From positions 1 to 64,000 of the forward strand of contig JACKPV010000038.1 in NCBI GenBank assembly GCA_024233305.1: a stretch of DNA of 64,000 bases. The letters are read 5' to 3'. The position numbers and the translations under genes were made by a program. The DNA is from Verrucomicrobiales bacterium. GTDB lineage: Bacteria; Verrucomicrobiota; Verrucomicrobiia; Limisphaerales; J093. The notes beneath the pieces are model-generated. The model saw only the letters and a program-made list of their open reading frames with translations. It was not told the origin of the DNA and did no database searches. Positions 37,955 through 48,700 of the stretch are shown piece by piece (the stretch's first letter is position 1; every line of letters begins with the position of its first letter).

Positions 37955-39000
37955 CGCACGAGAATGGCGGGCCGGCCGCGCACGATGCAACCGATCACGC
38001 GGGCGCCGGCGACCCCGGACGCGCGGAGCAGGGCGAGGGCAACGTCGAGCTTCGAGCGGCGGATGCAGAGGAGCAATCCACCGCTGGTCTGCGCATCGGC
38101 GAGCAACAACCGCCGCGCCTCGCCGACCGCCGGATCGAACTCGGTGAAGGCGCTCGCGTGCCGCAGGTTTTCCCGGGTGCCGCCGGGCACGCATCCCGCG
38201 CCGATCAGGGCTTCGACCCGTGGGGCGATGGCGGGAACTTCGCCGGCCTGGATTTGGGCCGCCACCCCGCTGGCCCGGCAGAGGGAACCCAGGTGGCCCA
38301 GCAGACCGAAACCGGTGATGTCGGTTCCGGCGCGTGTCAACCCCCGTTCCGCCAGCGCGGCGCCGCCGGCATTGAGTTGGGTCATCAGCCGGATTGCCCG
38401 GCGTGCCAGCCCGGCCCCGACGATGCCGCGCTTGATGCCGGTGGTGATGATCCCGGTGCCGAGCGGTTTGGTCAGGATCAGCAGATCTCCGGGACGCGCC
38501 GCCGCATTGGTGATCAGCCGGCGCGGATGCACGAGTCCGGTGACCGCGAGCCCGTAGATGGGCTCGGGATTCTTGATGCTGTGCCCGCCCACGATGAGGC
38601 AACCAGCCTCGGCGGCCTTGGCCTGGCCGCCTTGGAGAATTCGCGCGATCACCTCCGGCGACACCTGCTCCTCCGGCATGCCGACGATGTTCAAAGCCGT
38701 CAACGGCCGGCCGCCCATGGCGTAGACATCCGACAGGGCATTGGCGGCCGCGATGCGACCGTAGAGCCCGGGATCGTCGACGATGGGGGTGAAGAAATCC
38801 ACCGTCTGCACCAGCGCGCGCCGGGCGTCGAGACGAAACACCCCAGCGTCATCGGCCGTGGAGGAACCGACGAGCAGACGCGGGTCTTCGGGTGGAGGGA
38901 GCCGGCGCAGAACCTGCGCCAGGGCAGACGGGCCGAGCTTGGACGCTCAGCCGGCACACGAGGCCATGGAAGTCAGTCGGAGAATGTCTTCCCGCGTCAT
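37951..39000 (-). CDS. selD: Selenide, water dikinase, itself a selenoprotein (in-frame UGA)
   Basis: Makes selenophosphate from selenide and ATP. A scan that stops at TGA would start it at 38841 and lose the catalytic N-terminus. Reading on from the ATG at 39000, which has a strong AGGAGG ribosome site eight bases ahead, gives MTREDILRLTSMASCAG, then TGA at 38947-38949 (codon 18), then ASKLGPSALAQVL, in frame with the rest. That TGA sits exactly where SelD proteins have their catalytic Cys or Sec (SCAG[C/U]A-K), so it is read as selenocysteine. Later parts are normal: TADDAGVFRLD, ALSDVYAMGGRPLTALNIVG, LIVGGHSIKNPEPIYG and LTKPLGTGI. Total 349 aa, the usual length. A bacterial SECIS hairpin follows the UGA at once. 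Confidence 0.93.
38916..38946 (-). promoter_or_regulatory. Bacterial SECIS element in selD
   Basis: Directly after the UGA codon the minus-strand RNA can fold: GCG-(U)-CCA-(A)-G pairs with CUGGCGC, and an inner GGC/GCC stem carries the hexaloop CCGUCU. The loop GU is 18-19 bases after the UGA, and the text GUCUGC matches the apical loop region of the well-studied Escherichia coli fdhF SECIS, which SelB reads. The bulged U is also reminiscent. Folding was done by eye. Confidence 0.7.
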
Positions 39001-39466
39001 CGTGGCTCACCTCCTTTCGGCCTGGCGCGGGCGCCGGGGCATTCGACCCGACGGCCGATCCGGGCAGTTGCCAGGACGCCCCCCCCGCACCGGAGACCGG
39101 CCCCGGCAGCGAACACGGCGTTCAGTCGTTGCTTGCACCGACTGCAGAGTAGGACAAACGACGGTCCGCGCCAAGGAGGCTTTGCCCGGGCATCGGGGTC
39201 GATGGCGGCAAGTGAACTCGGCGCGCTGGAAAAGCCGGGGGGCGCACACAGCGAATGGCTGCCTGCAGCAGCGCTTGACTTCCCAAGCGGGGAAGCCATC
39301 GTAACGGCCATCAGAAGTGCTGCTGTTCCTGGGACTGAGGTCGTGCGACACGGGGAAGGCAGGGTCTGAACAGCGTCGAGCCTGAGACACAAGCAACCTC
39401 TCCATGCGCTGCCGTTGCGGTGGCGGATCCGGTCGGGCCGGGGCGTGTCCTTCCCATGCTCCGAGC
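39001..39466. other. Intergenic region between divergent selD and the giant-protein operon
   Basis: About 465 bases with no credible gene. The selD ribosome site (complement of CACCTCCTTTC) is at 39008-39018. I searched for a tRNA(Sec) cloverleaf with anticodon UCA and found none. It should hold the promoters of both operons, but no strong -35/-10 pair stands out. Confidence 0.5.
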
Positions 39467-40555
39467 ATGGCCATCCGTTCCAGCCCGAGCCTCGTCCGCC
39501 CGGTTGCGTTGAGCCTGCTCATGAGCACCGTTTCCTTCCTGCGCGGCGAAGTTCGCCGCCCGCTTCCGGCCCTGATTGCCCTGCTGGGGCTCGCGGGCGT
39601 GGCCGAGGGCGCCGGTTTTCCCGGCCCCTCGGATACCCAGAACATCGGGTTGCGTTCCGGGTGGAACGCGGTGTTCGTTCACCTGGATCCGGTGGACCCT
39701 GCGCCGGCGGCGGTGTTCGCAAACGTCCCCGTGGACAAGGTGGCCGCGTATTTTCCCACCCGGACGCCGGTCGAGTTCATCCAGGATCCGGCCAGTGAAC
39801 CGTGGAAGCAGCCGGGGTGGCGGGCCTGGTTCGCCCCCGGATTGCCGGAAGCCGCCATCAGCGATCTCCATGCCATTACCGGCGGCGAGGCCTATCTGGT
39901 CCATGCCACGGCGGCGGCGACCTGGACTATCGAGGGAACGGTGATTTTCCGGCCCACCCGCTGGCGGGCGGATTCGTTCAACTTCGTCGGATTTCCCGTG
40001 GATCCGGCAAACCCGCCCACGATCCAGGGCTGGTTCGCCGGCTGGACCGCCTACCTGTCCACGACCCGAAATCTCGTTTACACCCTGGACACCACCGAAC
40101 GCTGGGTGCCGGTGGCGCGGCCCACCACCACGGTCATCCAGCCGAACGCCGCCTACTGGGTCTTCTGCCCGGGCGCCTCGGACTACCAGGGACCTCTGTC
40201 GGTCGTCCTGCCGCACGGGGTTCAAGGTCGGTTGGATTTCGGAGATGTCGGTGAGAGCCAGATCCTCAAGCTGGCGAACAACCTGCCGCACCCGGTCGAC
40301 GTCGCCCTGACGTTGTCCCCAGCCACCGCGTTGCCCCTGGCCTACGAGCAACGGCTGCCCGAGCTGGGCGACACCATGCGCGTCGGGCTCACGACGCCTT
40401 GGCGCCTCGGCCCCCTCGAGCGAGGCGAGGCGCAATCCCTCCGGTTGGTGCTCGACCGGGCGGCAATGTCGCAGCCCGCGGGCGCTGCGGTGCTCACCCT
40501 GAGCGACGATGTCGGAAGCCTGATTCGAATCCCGGTGACCGGGAAACTGCCATGA
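39467..40555 (+). CDS. Exported protein of unknown function, first gene of giant-protein operon
   Basis: About 362 aa. A signal segment (RRPLPALIALLGLAGVAEGAG) precedes a mature part rich in beta strands and aromatic residues: NIGLRSGWNAVFVHLDP, AAYFPTRTPVEFIQDPASEPW, WRAWFAPGLPEAAISDLHAITGGEAYLVHA. I do not recognise the domain. The pattern of repeated short strands and the final IRIPVTGKLP suggest a beta-sandwich surface protein. The true start may be the ATG at 39521, which gives a more usual signal peptide. Its stop overlaps the next start (ATGA), so it is coupled to the LamG gene. Not similar by eye to the other operon members. Confidence 0.75.
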   Translation: MAIRSSPSLVRPVALSLLMSTVSFLRGEVRRPLPALIALLGLAGVAEGAGFPGPSDTQNIGLRSGWNAVFVHLDPVDPAPAAVFANVPVDKVAAYFPTRTPVEFIQDPASEPWKQPGWRAWFAPGLPEAAISDLHAITGGEAYLVHATAAATWTIEGTVIFRPTRWRADSFNFVGFPVDPANPPTIQGWFAGWTAYLSTTRNLVYTLDTTERWVPVARPTTTVIQPNAAYWVFCPGASDYQGPLSVVLPHGVQGRLDFGDVGESQILKLANNLPHPVDVALTLSPATALPLAYEQRLPELGDTMRVGLTTPWRLGPLERGEAQSLRLVLDRAAMSQPAGAAVLTLSDDVGSLIRIPVTGKLP

Positions 40556-42759
40556 ACCGCGCCACGAGCTCCCTTCCCCTGCCGGCAGCCGTTTCCGACG
40601 CCGGTCGGCGTTCGCCGAAACGTCTGGTCCTGTTGCCGATCCTGCTGACGTTGGGGACGACCCCGGTCCAGGCCGAACGCGTGCTGACCTTCGGCGGATC
40701 CGGCGCCGCGGTCCTTCCCTCGGCGAATGCCTATCGCTTTGGCGCGTCGAATGACTTCGCCGTCGAACTGTGGCTCAAACCCGGCAACGCGGGCGGTGAT
40801 CCGGCGGCGGTCTTCACCAACGACAATTTCGACGCCCTGACGGGCACCGGCACGAACGGCGGCTGGGGGCTTTACTGGCAGAGCGGCGGGTTGCGGGTGG
40901 CCCGGAAGGCATCCATTTCCTCCGCCACCGCCACCCCTTTGGGCGGGAACCCCGGCGAACTCGTCCCGGTCACCGCCGGCCAGTGGCACCACGTTGTCGT
41001 CAACTTCAAGAAGCCGGAGAAGCTGACCTTCCACGTGGACGGCGCCCTGAAGGAAACGAGCACGGACGCGTTCAACAGCTGGGCCTATTTCCAGCGGGTG
41101 TTCGACAGTTACAAGGAGTTCCGGCTCGGGGCCGATCCCTCCGGGGGCAACCGTTTCCAGGGCGCTATCGACGAGGTGCGGATCTGGAATCGCGTGCGGA
41201 CCACCGCCGAGATCGCCAACGCGCACGCGGAGCGCGTGGCCCTGAGCGGCGCCGAACCGGGTTTGCTGGCGTACTACCAATTCAACGAGGCGACCGGCGC
41301 GGCGCGGTGCCTCGGCGCGATCGGCCAGGCGGGCAACCTGCCCCTCGGGAGCGATCCCGTCCGGACCGATGACCCCGCGCTGACCCTCACCGCCGCCCTC
41401 CCACCCGCAACCGACTTCGCCCTGGCGTTCAACGGGGCGAATCAAACAGTCGAGACCGGCATCCGTGGCGACCGGTTGGCGGGCAACGAACTGACCATCG
41501 AATACTGGTTCAAGGGCCCGAAGCTCCAGTCCGCGGTGCGCCTCCAGGCCGGCGATCGGTGGGTGGTGTCGGGATGGGGACCGCAGACCGGGCAGGCGCC
41601 CCAGCAGTTGATCAATATCACCGGAACCGATCCGCTCTCGCTCCCCATCACCACCGTGGTACCGGGGGTTCAGGATGGGGCGTGGCATCACGTGGCGCTG
41701 ACCTGGAAACGGAACACGCCGCAGGGATTCCGGTCCTACCTGGACGGGCGGGGCGGGGCGGGGGTCGACACGCCGGACGAGCCGTTCCCGGCGCTCGACG
41801 CCCGGGTGTTTCTGGGCAGCTTCGACGGCACGAGCGAGTTCCTGCAGGGGCAGCTCGACGAGGTCCGGATCTGGAACCGGGCCCTGACCGGGGCGGAAAT
41901 CCAGGATCACTTCGCCAGCCCCCGGCAGCTCCTCGGGCGGGATCCGGGGCTGGTCGCCTGCTACTCCTTCAACGACGCGGCCACCGACGGCACCCGGAAC
42001 ACAGTCGGGGGGGAACTCGCCCTCTTCCGCAATCTCACCGCCGCCAGCCGGGTCGTGCAGGACGGGGTCGGTTTTGCCGAGCCTTCGCTGATCACCGCCC
42101 CCTATCCACCGGGCGCCGGCCTGTGGCTCGGGGAGATTTCACTGCGGAACGTCAGTGAACTCCCGGGCGGATCGGGCGCGCCCGGCAGCTTGGCGCCGGC
42201 CGGCGGCCAGTTCGATCTCAACGTCATCCTCCACGCCGACGCGGGCGGCGCGGTGCGGTTGCTCAAGGACGTCACCATCATGCAGAAACGAAGCGCGACC
42301 GCCGATCTCACCGATCTGGTGCTGGTGACCGACGACACCCTGCTGGCCAACTTCGAGGGCGTCCTCAAGCGCTCCGGACGGCTGGTGGGGGTTCGCCTCT
42401 CCAGCGCTTTCCATCAATTCGAGGGCGGCACGCTGCCCCTGGCGGGAGGCATCGGCTACGGCTATCGCATCACCGGAACCAACACGGTTCCCGCCAGCCT
42501 GCCGACGAATCCCTTCCGCCACCGCTATCACCCCCAACACCAGGATCCCGCCGACCTGCAGGGATCCCCTTACACCCTCACCCGCGTGATCGAAATCCGG
42601 CTGGATGGAGGCGGCGCTGTGGGGTTGAGCGACGGCCGGGACCGGCTCGTCGGCACCTATCGGGAAACGATCCGGGGTCTGCACAAGCAACCCCTGGTCA
42701 CCGACGGCGAAATCCGGCTCGAACGCATCAGTCTCGTCAGCAAGCTCAACGACCGCTGA
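40552..42759 (+). CDS. Secreted LamG-domain protein (735 aa)
   Basis: The second gene of the giant-protein operon. A signal peptide (LVLLPILLTLGTTPVQA) is followed by two concanavalin A/LamG-like jelly-roll domains. The first is at about 45-235 (FAVELWLKPGN, WHHVVVNFKKPEKLTFHVDGAL, FQGAIDEVRIWNRVRTTAEI). The second is at about 285-475 (LTIEYWFKGP, AWHHVALTWKRN, FLQGQLDEVRIWNRALTGAEI). The last 220 residues form a different beta-rich domain (GLWLGEISLRNVSEL) that I cannot name. LamG domains bind glycans or proteins and are common in surface proteins. Its stop is five bases from the next start. Confidence 0.85.
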   Translation: MNRATSSLPLPAAVSDAGRRSPKRLVLLPILLTLGTTPVQAERVLTFGGSGAAVLPSANAYRFGASNDFAVELWLKPGNAGGDPAAVFTNDNFDALTGTGTNGGWGLYWQSGGLRVARKASISSATATPLGGNPGELVPVTAGQWHHVVVNFKKPEKLTFHVDGALKETSTDAFNSWAYFQRVFDSYKEFRLGADPSGGNRFQGAIDEVRIWNRVRTTAEIANAHAERVALSGAEPGLLAYYQFNEATGAARCLGAIGQAGNLPLGSDPVRTDDPALTLTAALPPATDFALAFNGANQTVETGIRGDRLAGNELTIEYWFKGPKLQSAVRLQAGDRWVVSGWGPQTGQAPQQLINITGTDPLSLPITTVVPGVQDGAWHHVALTWKRNTPQGFRSYLDGRGGAGVDTPDEPFPALDARVFLGSFDGTSEFLQGQLDEVRIWNRALTGAEIQDHFASPRQLLGRDPGLVACYSFNDAATDGTRNTVGGELALFRNLTAASRVVQDGVGFAEPSLITAPYPPGAGLWLGEISLRNVSELPGGSGAPGSLAPAGGQFDLNVILHADAGGAVRLLKDVTIMQKRSATADLTDLVLVTDDTLLANFEGVLKRSGRLVGVRLSSAFHQFEGGTLPLAGGIGYGYRITGTNTVPASLPTNPFRHRYHPQHQDPADLQGSPYTLTRVIEIRLDGGGAVGLSDGRDRLVGTYRETIRGLHKQPLVTDGEIRLERISLVSKLNDR

Positions 42760-42764
42760 GGCCC

Positions 42765-45700
42765 ATGAACGTCCTGTTTGAGGCTCTTCCCCCGGCTATG
42801 GACTCCACGCCCTCCTGCCGTCCGGCCCTTCCGGAGCAATCTCTCCCCCCCGCGCCGTCTCGCCGGCGCCGCCCCGGCCTTCGATGGTGGACACCGGTGC
42901 TGCTCGCCGCCTTGCTGCCGGCCGGGGCCCACGCCGCCGAAACCTTCGTCAAGGACCTGGCTTCCGCCGGCGGCGTGGTGGTCAATGCCACGGCGGTCCA
43001 TCCCGTCGATGGCTCGATGTACGTCGTCGGCACGTTCGCCGGTGACGCGCTCACGATCGGCGCCCGAACCCTCTCCCTGGTCGGCGGTCAATCGACCGGG
43101 TTCATTGCCAAGATGGGGAGCGACGGCGGCTGGCGCTGGGCGGGCACATTGGCGGACACGGACGGCCGCGGTTCGCTCGTCCCGCGCGCGCTGGCGGTGA
43201 CGGCGAACAACGTCTATCTCTGCGGCGACGCCACGAACGGTGTCTCCGTCGTGGTGCAGAACGGCACGGCGACGTTTCCCGGGGAACTGGTCCGGACGAA
43301 CGTCAGCCGCGCTCCGTTCGTGCTCAAGCTCGACACCGAAGGACGCACGATCTGGGCGCAAATGGCGGCCAACAGCGAAGCGGCCACCGGCGGTTCGGCC
43401 GCGTACGGCTACGATCTTGCGGTGGACGGCGTGGGCAGCGTGTTCGTCTGCGGCTCGTTCCGGTCGGACAAGATCACCAACGACACCACCCAGGGGCTCA
43501 ATTTCGGGGCGCACCACGCGTTCCGCATTCGCGACACCAGCGGGACTTCCGGCAGCACTGACTGGAGCTACCTGACCCGGGACGGATTCGTGGCCAAGCT
43601 GGACGGCGCGGGCAACTGGCGTTGGGTGGCCACCGGCGGCGGCCTTGAGGACCTCGAGGGCGGCTTCTTCAGCATTGCGGTCGATGCCGTCAGCACGGTC
43701 TACGTCACGGGCAATGCGAAGAACGGCCGCGGCTGCTTTGGCGGGGCCTTGATCAATGCCGGATGCACGGCGGAGAAATGGCATGCCGACCGCCTGGGCG
43801 GCGCCGCTTCTTTCGGCCCGGATGTACCCACGGACAACACGGTGGCCTACGTCGCCCGACTGGGCGGGTCCGGCAGTGCCACCGATGGCCGGTGGTTGGG
43901 CGACGGCTTCGCCCTCGCGACCGGCAGCAAAGTTGGCTCCGGCTGCCAGACTTGGGGCTCGATCGAAACCCGTGCGCGCAACGTCGTCTGGGTCAACAAC
44001 CAGGTCTTCGCGGCCTATTACAACCAGGACGCCACGGACCTCCACATCGCACGCCTGACCCAGGACCTCAGCGCCGTCGAAGCCACGGCGGTCGTCAGCG
44101 GCAACGCCGTGAACGACATGAGCCCCGGGGTTTCGCTCGCCGCCAATGCCGCCGGGGTGCTCCATCTCACCGGCTGGTTCGGGTTCCCGGGCGCCGACTT
44201 CACCCACGGCAGCGCCGGTGAAATCGCGCTCGGCACCTCGCTGCCGCAATGTCCCTTCATCGCCCGGCTCAGTCCCACCCTCGAGTGGCAATGGGTCAGC
44301 GCCGCCAACACCCCCGAAATCCCGACGGCGTTGCCGGCATTCGGGACGATGGCCAGCGCGGTCGATTCCCAGAGCGGACGCTTCTTCGTCGCGGGTTCGT
44401 TCGCCAATGGCATCCTCGACATCGGCCCGTCGACCTCGAACACGGTGCTGCCGCCCGCCGGCGTTCAAGGCGCGAACCCGCGGTCCTTCGTCGCCACGCT
44501 CCTGCCGTCGGGCGAGTTTCTCGAACAGGTTACCTTTGAACTGCTCACCGATCATGGCGCGGATCTGGCGCAGCCGCCCCAGACCCCGCAGACCCTGCTC
44601 AAGGGGACGACCGTGGTCGCCGCGGTGCCCCCGTTGCTCTACGAAGACGCCGCGGGGAACAGCATCGATCCCGCCGACAGCGGGGCCATCGAGGGGCGGG
44701 CGGTGGTTCGCCACACCTGCATCGGGTTCGAGGTGCCGGGCACGGCCATCACCGGTCAGACCGCCGGATACACCTTCACCATCGGCGCGGACACCCAGGT
44801 GCGGTTCAAGTGGCGGACCGAATACGCGCTGGAAATCCGCAACGACCTGTCGGGCAGCCGCGGTGGCCTGACCTCGACCGCGGCGGGCAATCCCGATCCG
44901 GTGGTGCAGAAGCACTGGATCGAGGCGGGCACGATCACCACCACGTTCATCGACGGCGTGATTCCGTCGCCGAATCCCAACGAGTTCGGCACGCGCTACC
45001 GTTCCACCGGCTACGTGGCGAGCGGGGCGGCCTCGGGGTTCAACCGCGCCATCCAACTCGGCCCGCAACCCGGGGGAGGCTTCGCCTACGCCGTCGCGTC
45101 CGACCTGGACCTGGCCGGACGGAGCTTCACGGTTGAAGGCTGGGTCAAGACGGACCTGGACCATGGTTACGTGTTTGCTTACGGCACGGGAGATCCGGCG
45201 GAGTGGGCCCTGGGAATCGGAGCGGCCGGTGAGTTCTCGCTGATCCACGGCTATTCCGGGCCGGCGGGATGGCAGTTCCCTCCGCCCCGGCCCGCAGACG
45301 GCGAATGGCATCATTGCGCGGTCGTGCTCGACCACCAGGCGCAGGTCGCGCACTTCTACCTGGACGGCGAACTGGCCGGCACCTACCCGGGGCCGCGGGC
45401 GCTTACCACGGCGCGCGGCACGTTCTACATGGGCAACTGGCCTTCCGGGTGTTGCCCGCTAAACGGTGGCCTCGATGAAGTCCGCGTTTGGGGAACGGCG
45501 CGTTCCGCCGAGGAAATCCGGGCCTTCAAGGACCATCCGGCAACCGGCGCGGAAGCCGGCCTGCTGGCGGCCTGGAACTTCGATGAAGCCAGCGGTCCGG
45601 TCTTCGCCAACCTCACCGCCGCCGGACCCGCGGCCTTCCTCGTCAGCGGGGACGCCGCCGCGCTCCGGACCGCCGGCGTGGACGTCTTCATTCCCTGGCC

Positions 45701-48700
45701 GGGAGTGCAGGCGCGCCAGCAGGTGCCGCAGTTCCTGATGAGCGGCCCGTCGGTCATCGAGTACCGCTGGATCAAGGAGAACCGCATCCAGGTCGGCGTG
45801 GCCGCGCCGGCCCTGGCCGCTTCACCCCTCACCGTGAGCGGCAGCCTCACGAACCTGGGCACGGGCGAATTCTGGTTCGAGGACGGCGCCCCGGTGCGCA
45901 TCAGCGCGCCCGAGACGGCGAGCGCCGGCGGGGAAAGCTATCAGATCAAGGGCTTCCTCGGCGGCACCGGCAACGTCACCCCCGTCACGGGCGGCGGCGC
46001 CCGGGGCGATGGCTTTCGCTACTACGACATCCCCACCCTTACCCAGGGCAGCAGCATCACCTGGGATTACAGCGACCGCATCTACAAGGGCCGGGTGGTC
46101 ATCGGCGAGGCGATTGACTTTGCCGCCGACGGGACCTTCACGGGGAAGGAGGCCATTCCCGAGAGCGATGGTCTCAACCCGGCGAACGCGCCGCTCTCGA
46201 CCGTGATCGTAGCGGACGTGCCGCCGGGCAGCTCGATTGAGGACATGCGCGTCTGGGATGACGTCGCCGACAAACTCTATCCGCTGCGGCCCGGGGTGAT
46301 TCTGCTCGAGTGGGGGCGGCGGCCGGGCTCGCCGAGTTCCCGCAGCATCTTCACCGAGATCACCGTCGAATGGCCCGACGATCCCGGCTTCACGCACGTG
46401 GCCAACACGCCGCCGGTTCCCCTCGACACCAACAAGACCAACACCGTGGCGTTCGTCGGTTTGAAATACGCCGAGCGCAGCGGCCGGGTTACGGACACCG
46501 CCGAGTTCACGGCGGGCGAGGCTGGCTGGAGCGTGTTGCTCTTCTCCGAACGCACCGACGGCACCGCCGCCAACGGCGATCTGACGCGGGAACAACTACG
46601 CGTGCGCACGGTGCGGTCGCGGAACTGGAGCGAGGGTTTGCTCACGGAAGACGCCCTGATCGGCGCCCCGTTGGCCAGCCCGCTACACGCTGCCGCCGTG
46701 CCCCACAACGGCTACGTCTACTTCGAGAAGGCCCGCTACAATCCAGCCGTCCACGACCGCCTCGCCCGCTCGGGCCCCATCATCCCGGTGAACCGCGAAT
46801 TCACCGCGGCGGCCGACGATGACCTGGTGGTGGTTTGGTACCAGGTCCGCGAGGAGATTGCCTGGCCGTACCAGGCGGTTCGCTACGACGCGCAATGGCC
46901 GGACACCGACCAGCGGATTGTGATCGCGAGCCGGCTCGGTTCGGAGGGGTTGACCGGGGCCCTGGCGCCGCAGCCGGTTTTCACCAGCGACCGTTTTGAG
47001 CAGGTCAGCGTCTACCAGCAACCGGACCCGGCGCAGCCCGGCTACAATCCCAACGAGGAACACGCGCTCATTCGGCCGTCGCTGCGATTCGGCCAGGATG
47101 CCGCCCCGCCGCCCGCGGCCTTTGCCTTGCGGAACAACCTGAATGTCACCAACCGGACCGAAGCCTACACCTCGGACCCCTACGTCCTCCTCCAGTACCA
47201 CGACCGGCAGGCCGGCGGGTTCGCGATGAGCGTCTACCGCGTGGAAGTCGCGGATCCGGCCCTACCGGCGCGCCGTCTGGAATTCACCGCCGGCGCCACC
47301 GTGGGCGGTGCGTCGCTCGCCCTGGGCGCCGGCAACCGTCTCGAGTTCACGTTCAATGCCCACGGCCTGATGGCGGACGAGGTCGTGGAGCTCGAACAGA
47401 ACGGCAGTCTGACCGGCGTGGCCTCGGGCCGGTTCTTCGCGCTGCCCCTGGCGGCCAACCGGTTCGCTCTGGCGCGCGAGCCAGGGGGCGACGCGGTCTT
47501 GGCCGACGGCATCGAGGCCGGCGCCCCCGACCCGCGGGTCGTCGTGGCGCGCACTTTTCCCTACACGTTCGATTATGCGATGCGCGCCGGCGAACCGGTG
47601 ATCGCCCCCTACCCCCTGGCGGAGGTGATCGGCGCCACCCCCTGCGACCCGACCAGCGGCCTGGATGCCGACCCGGGCCGGCGGGTCTATTGGGAGGATC
47701 ACAAACGACAGGCCTGGGCCGTGTCCGGCGACACCGATCCCGCCGAGGACCTGCGAATGTTCTTCCACTACCCGCTCGATCCGTCCTTCTGGCATCCGAA
47801 CCTCGGTCCCGGCGAATGCGTGCCCTACATCGGTCCCGCCACGCCGCAACCCGTGAACTACAACGTCACCTGGCCGCTGGTCGTGCCGGGTTTGAAGGCG
47901 GGAGAAACGCTCACCTTCAGCGGCGGCGAAAACCAGCGAGACAATCCCGGGGCGCCCGGCCTGCCCGGAGTTCTGGCGTGGGCGGCGGGCCAAATCGTCT
48001 ATGACGACGCCAATCCCGCGCTGGATCCGGCCCGAACGACCACCGCCTTTCTCGGCCGGCTGGCCTCGCCGTTGAGCGCCCTCACGGTTCCCCTCTCCCT
48101 GGGCCAGGTGCCGGCCGCGCTGCAACCCGCCGGGGGAGAGGTCACCGTTCGCGATGGCTACTGGGTCTTCACGGCACTGGATGCCTCGCTCCAGCCGCGG
48201 TTGTTTTACGATCCGCTCAACCAGGAACTCGGCGTGCGCGGTCTGCTGGATGGCAAGACGCTCGGCGACCCGACCCTGACGGCGGCGCCGGGCTCCGTCT
48301 CCGTTCTCCAACCCAACATCCTCACGGCGCGGGACCGGGAGGCGCTCCGGGCGCTGGATGCCTCACCGGATTGGCGGGCAGCGGTCGATGCGTTGGTCAC
48401 CCTGAGCCGGGACCCGCTCCACGCCACCAACGGGGAATATGGGGTCGGGTTGGAAGCGGTCTCCGGCCAAACCGGCCGCGCCCGGCCCGCCGTACAGTTC
48501 GGTCCCGGCCTGGCGCTGCTCCCCAATCCGGCGCTGCTGGATCCCGGAGCGGGACTGTCCGAGGGATACCTCACCCTGGCGGAAAACAACGACCCCAGCC
48601 TCGGCGCGGCCCCGGTCGCCCTCCATGTCCTGCGCATGCAGAAACAACCCCTGCTGCGCGGCGCCATCCGCACCATCCTCCCGAGCAACCCGTTCGACGA

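Noticed and set aside
37951..38841. A 296-aa SelD starting at 38841
   Set aside because: It lacks the catalytic N-terminus; the UGA at 38947-38949 is best read as selenocysteine, giving a normal 349-aa protein.
39001..39466. A tRNA(Sec) gene near selD
   Set aside because: I looked for a long acceptor/T stem and a UCA anticodon on both strands and found no cloverleaf.
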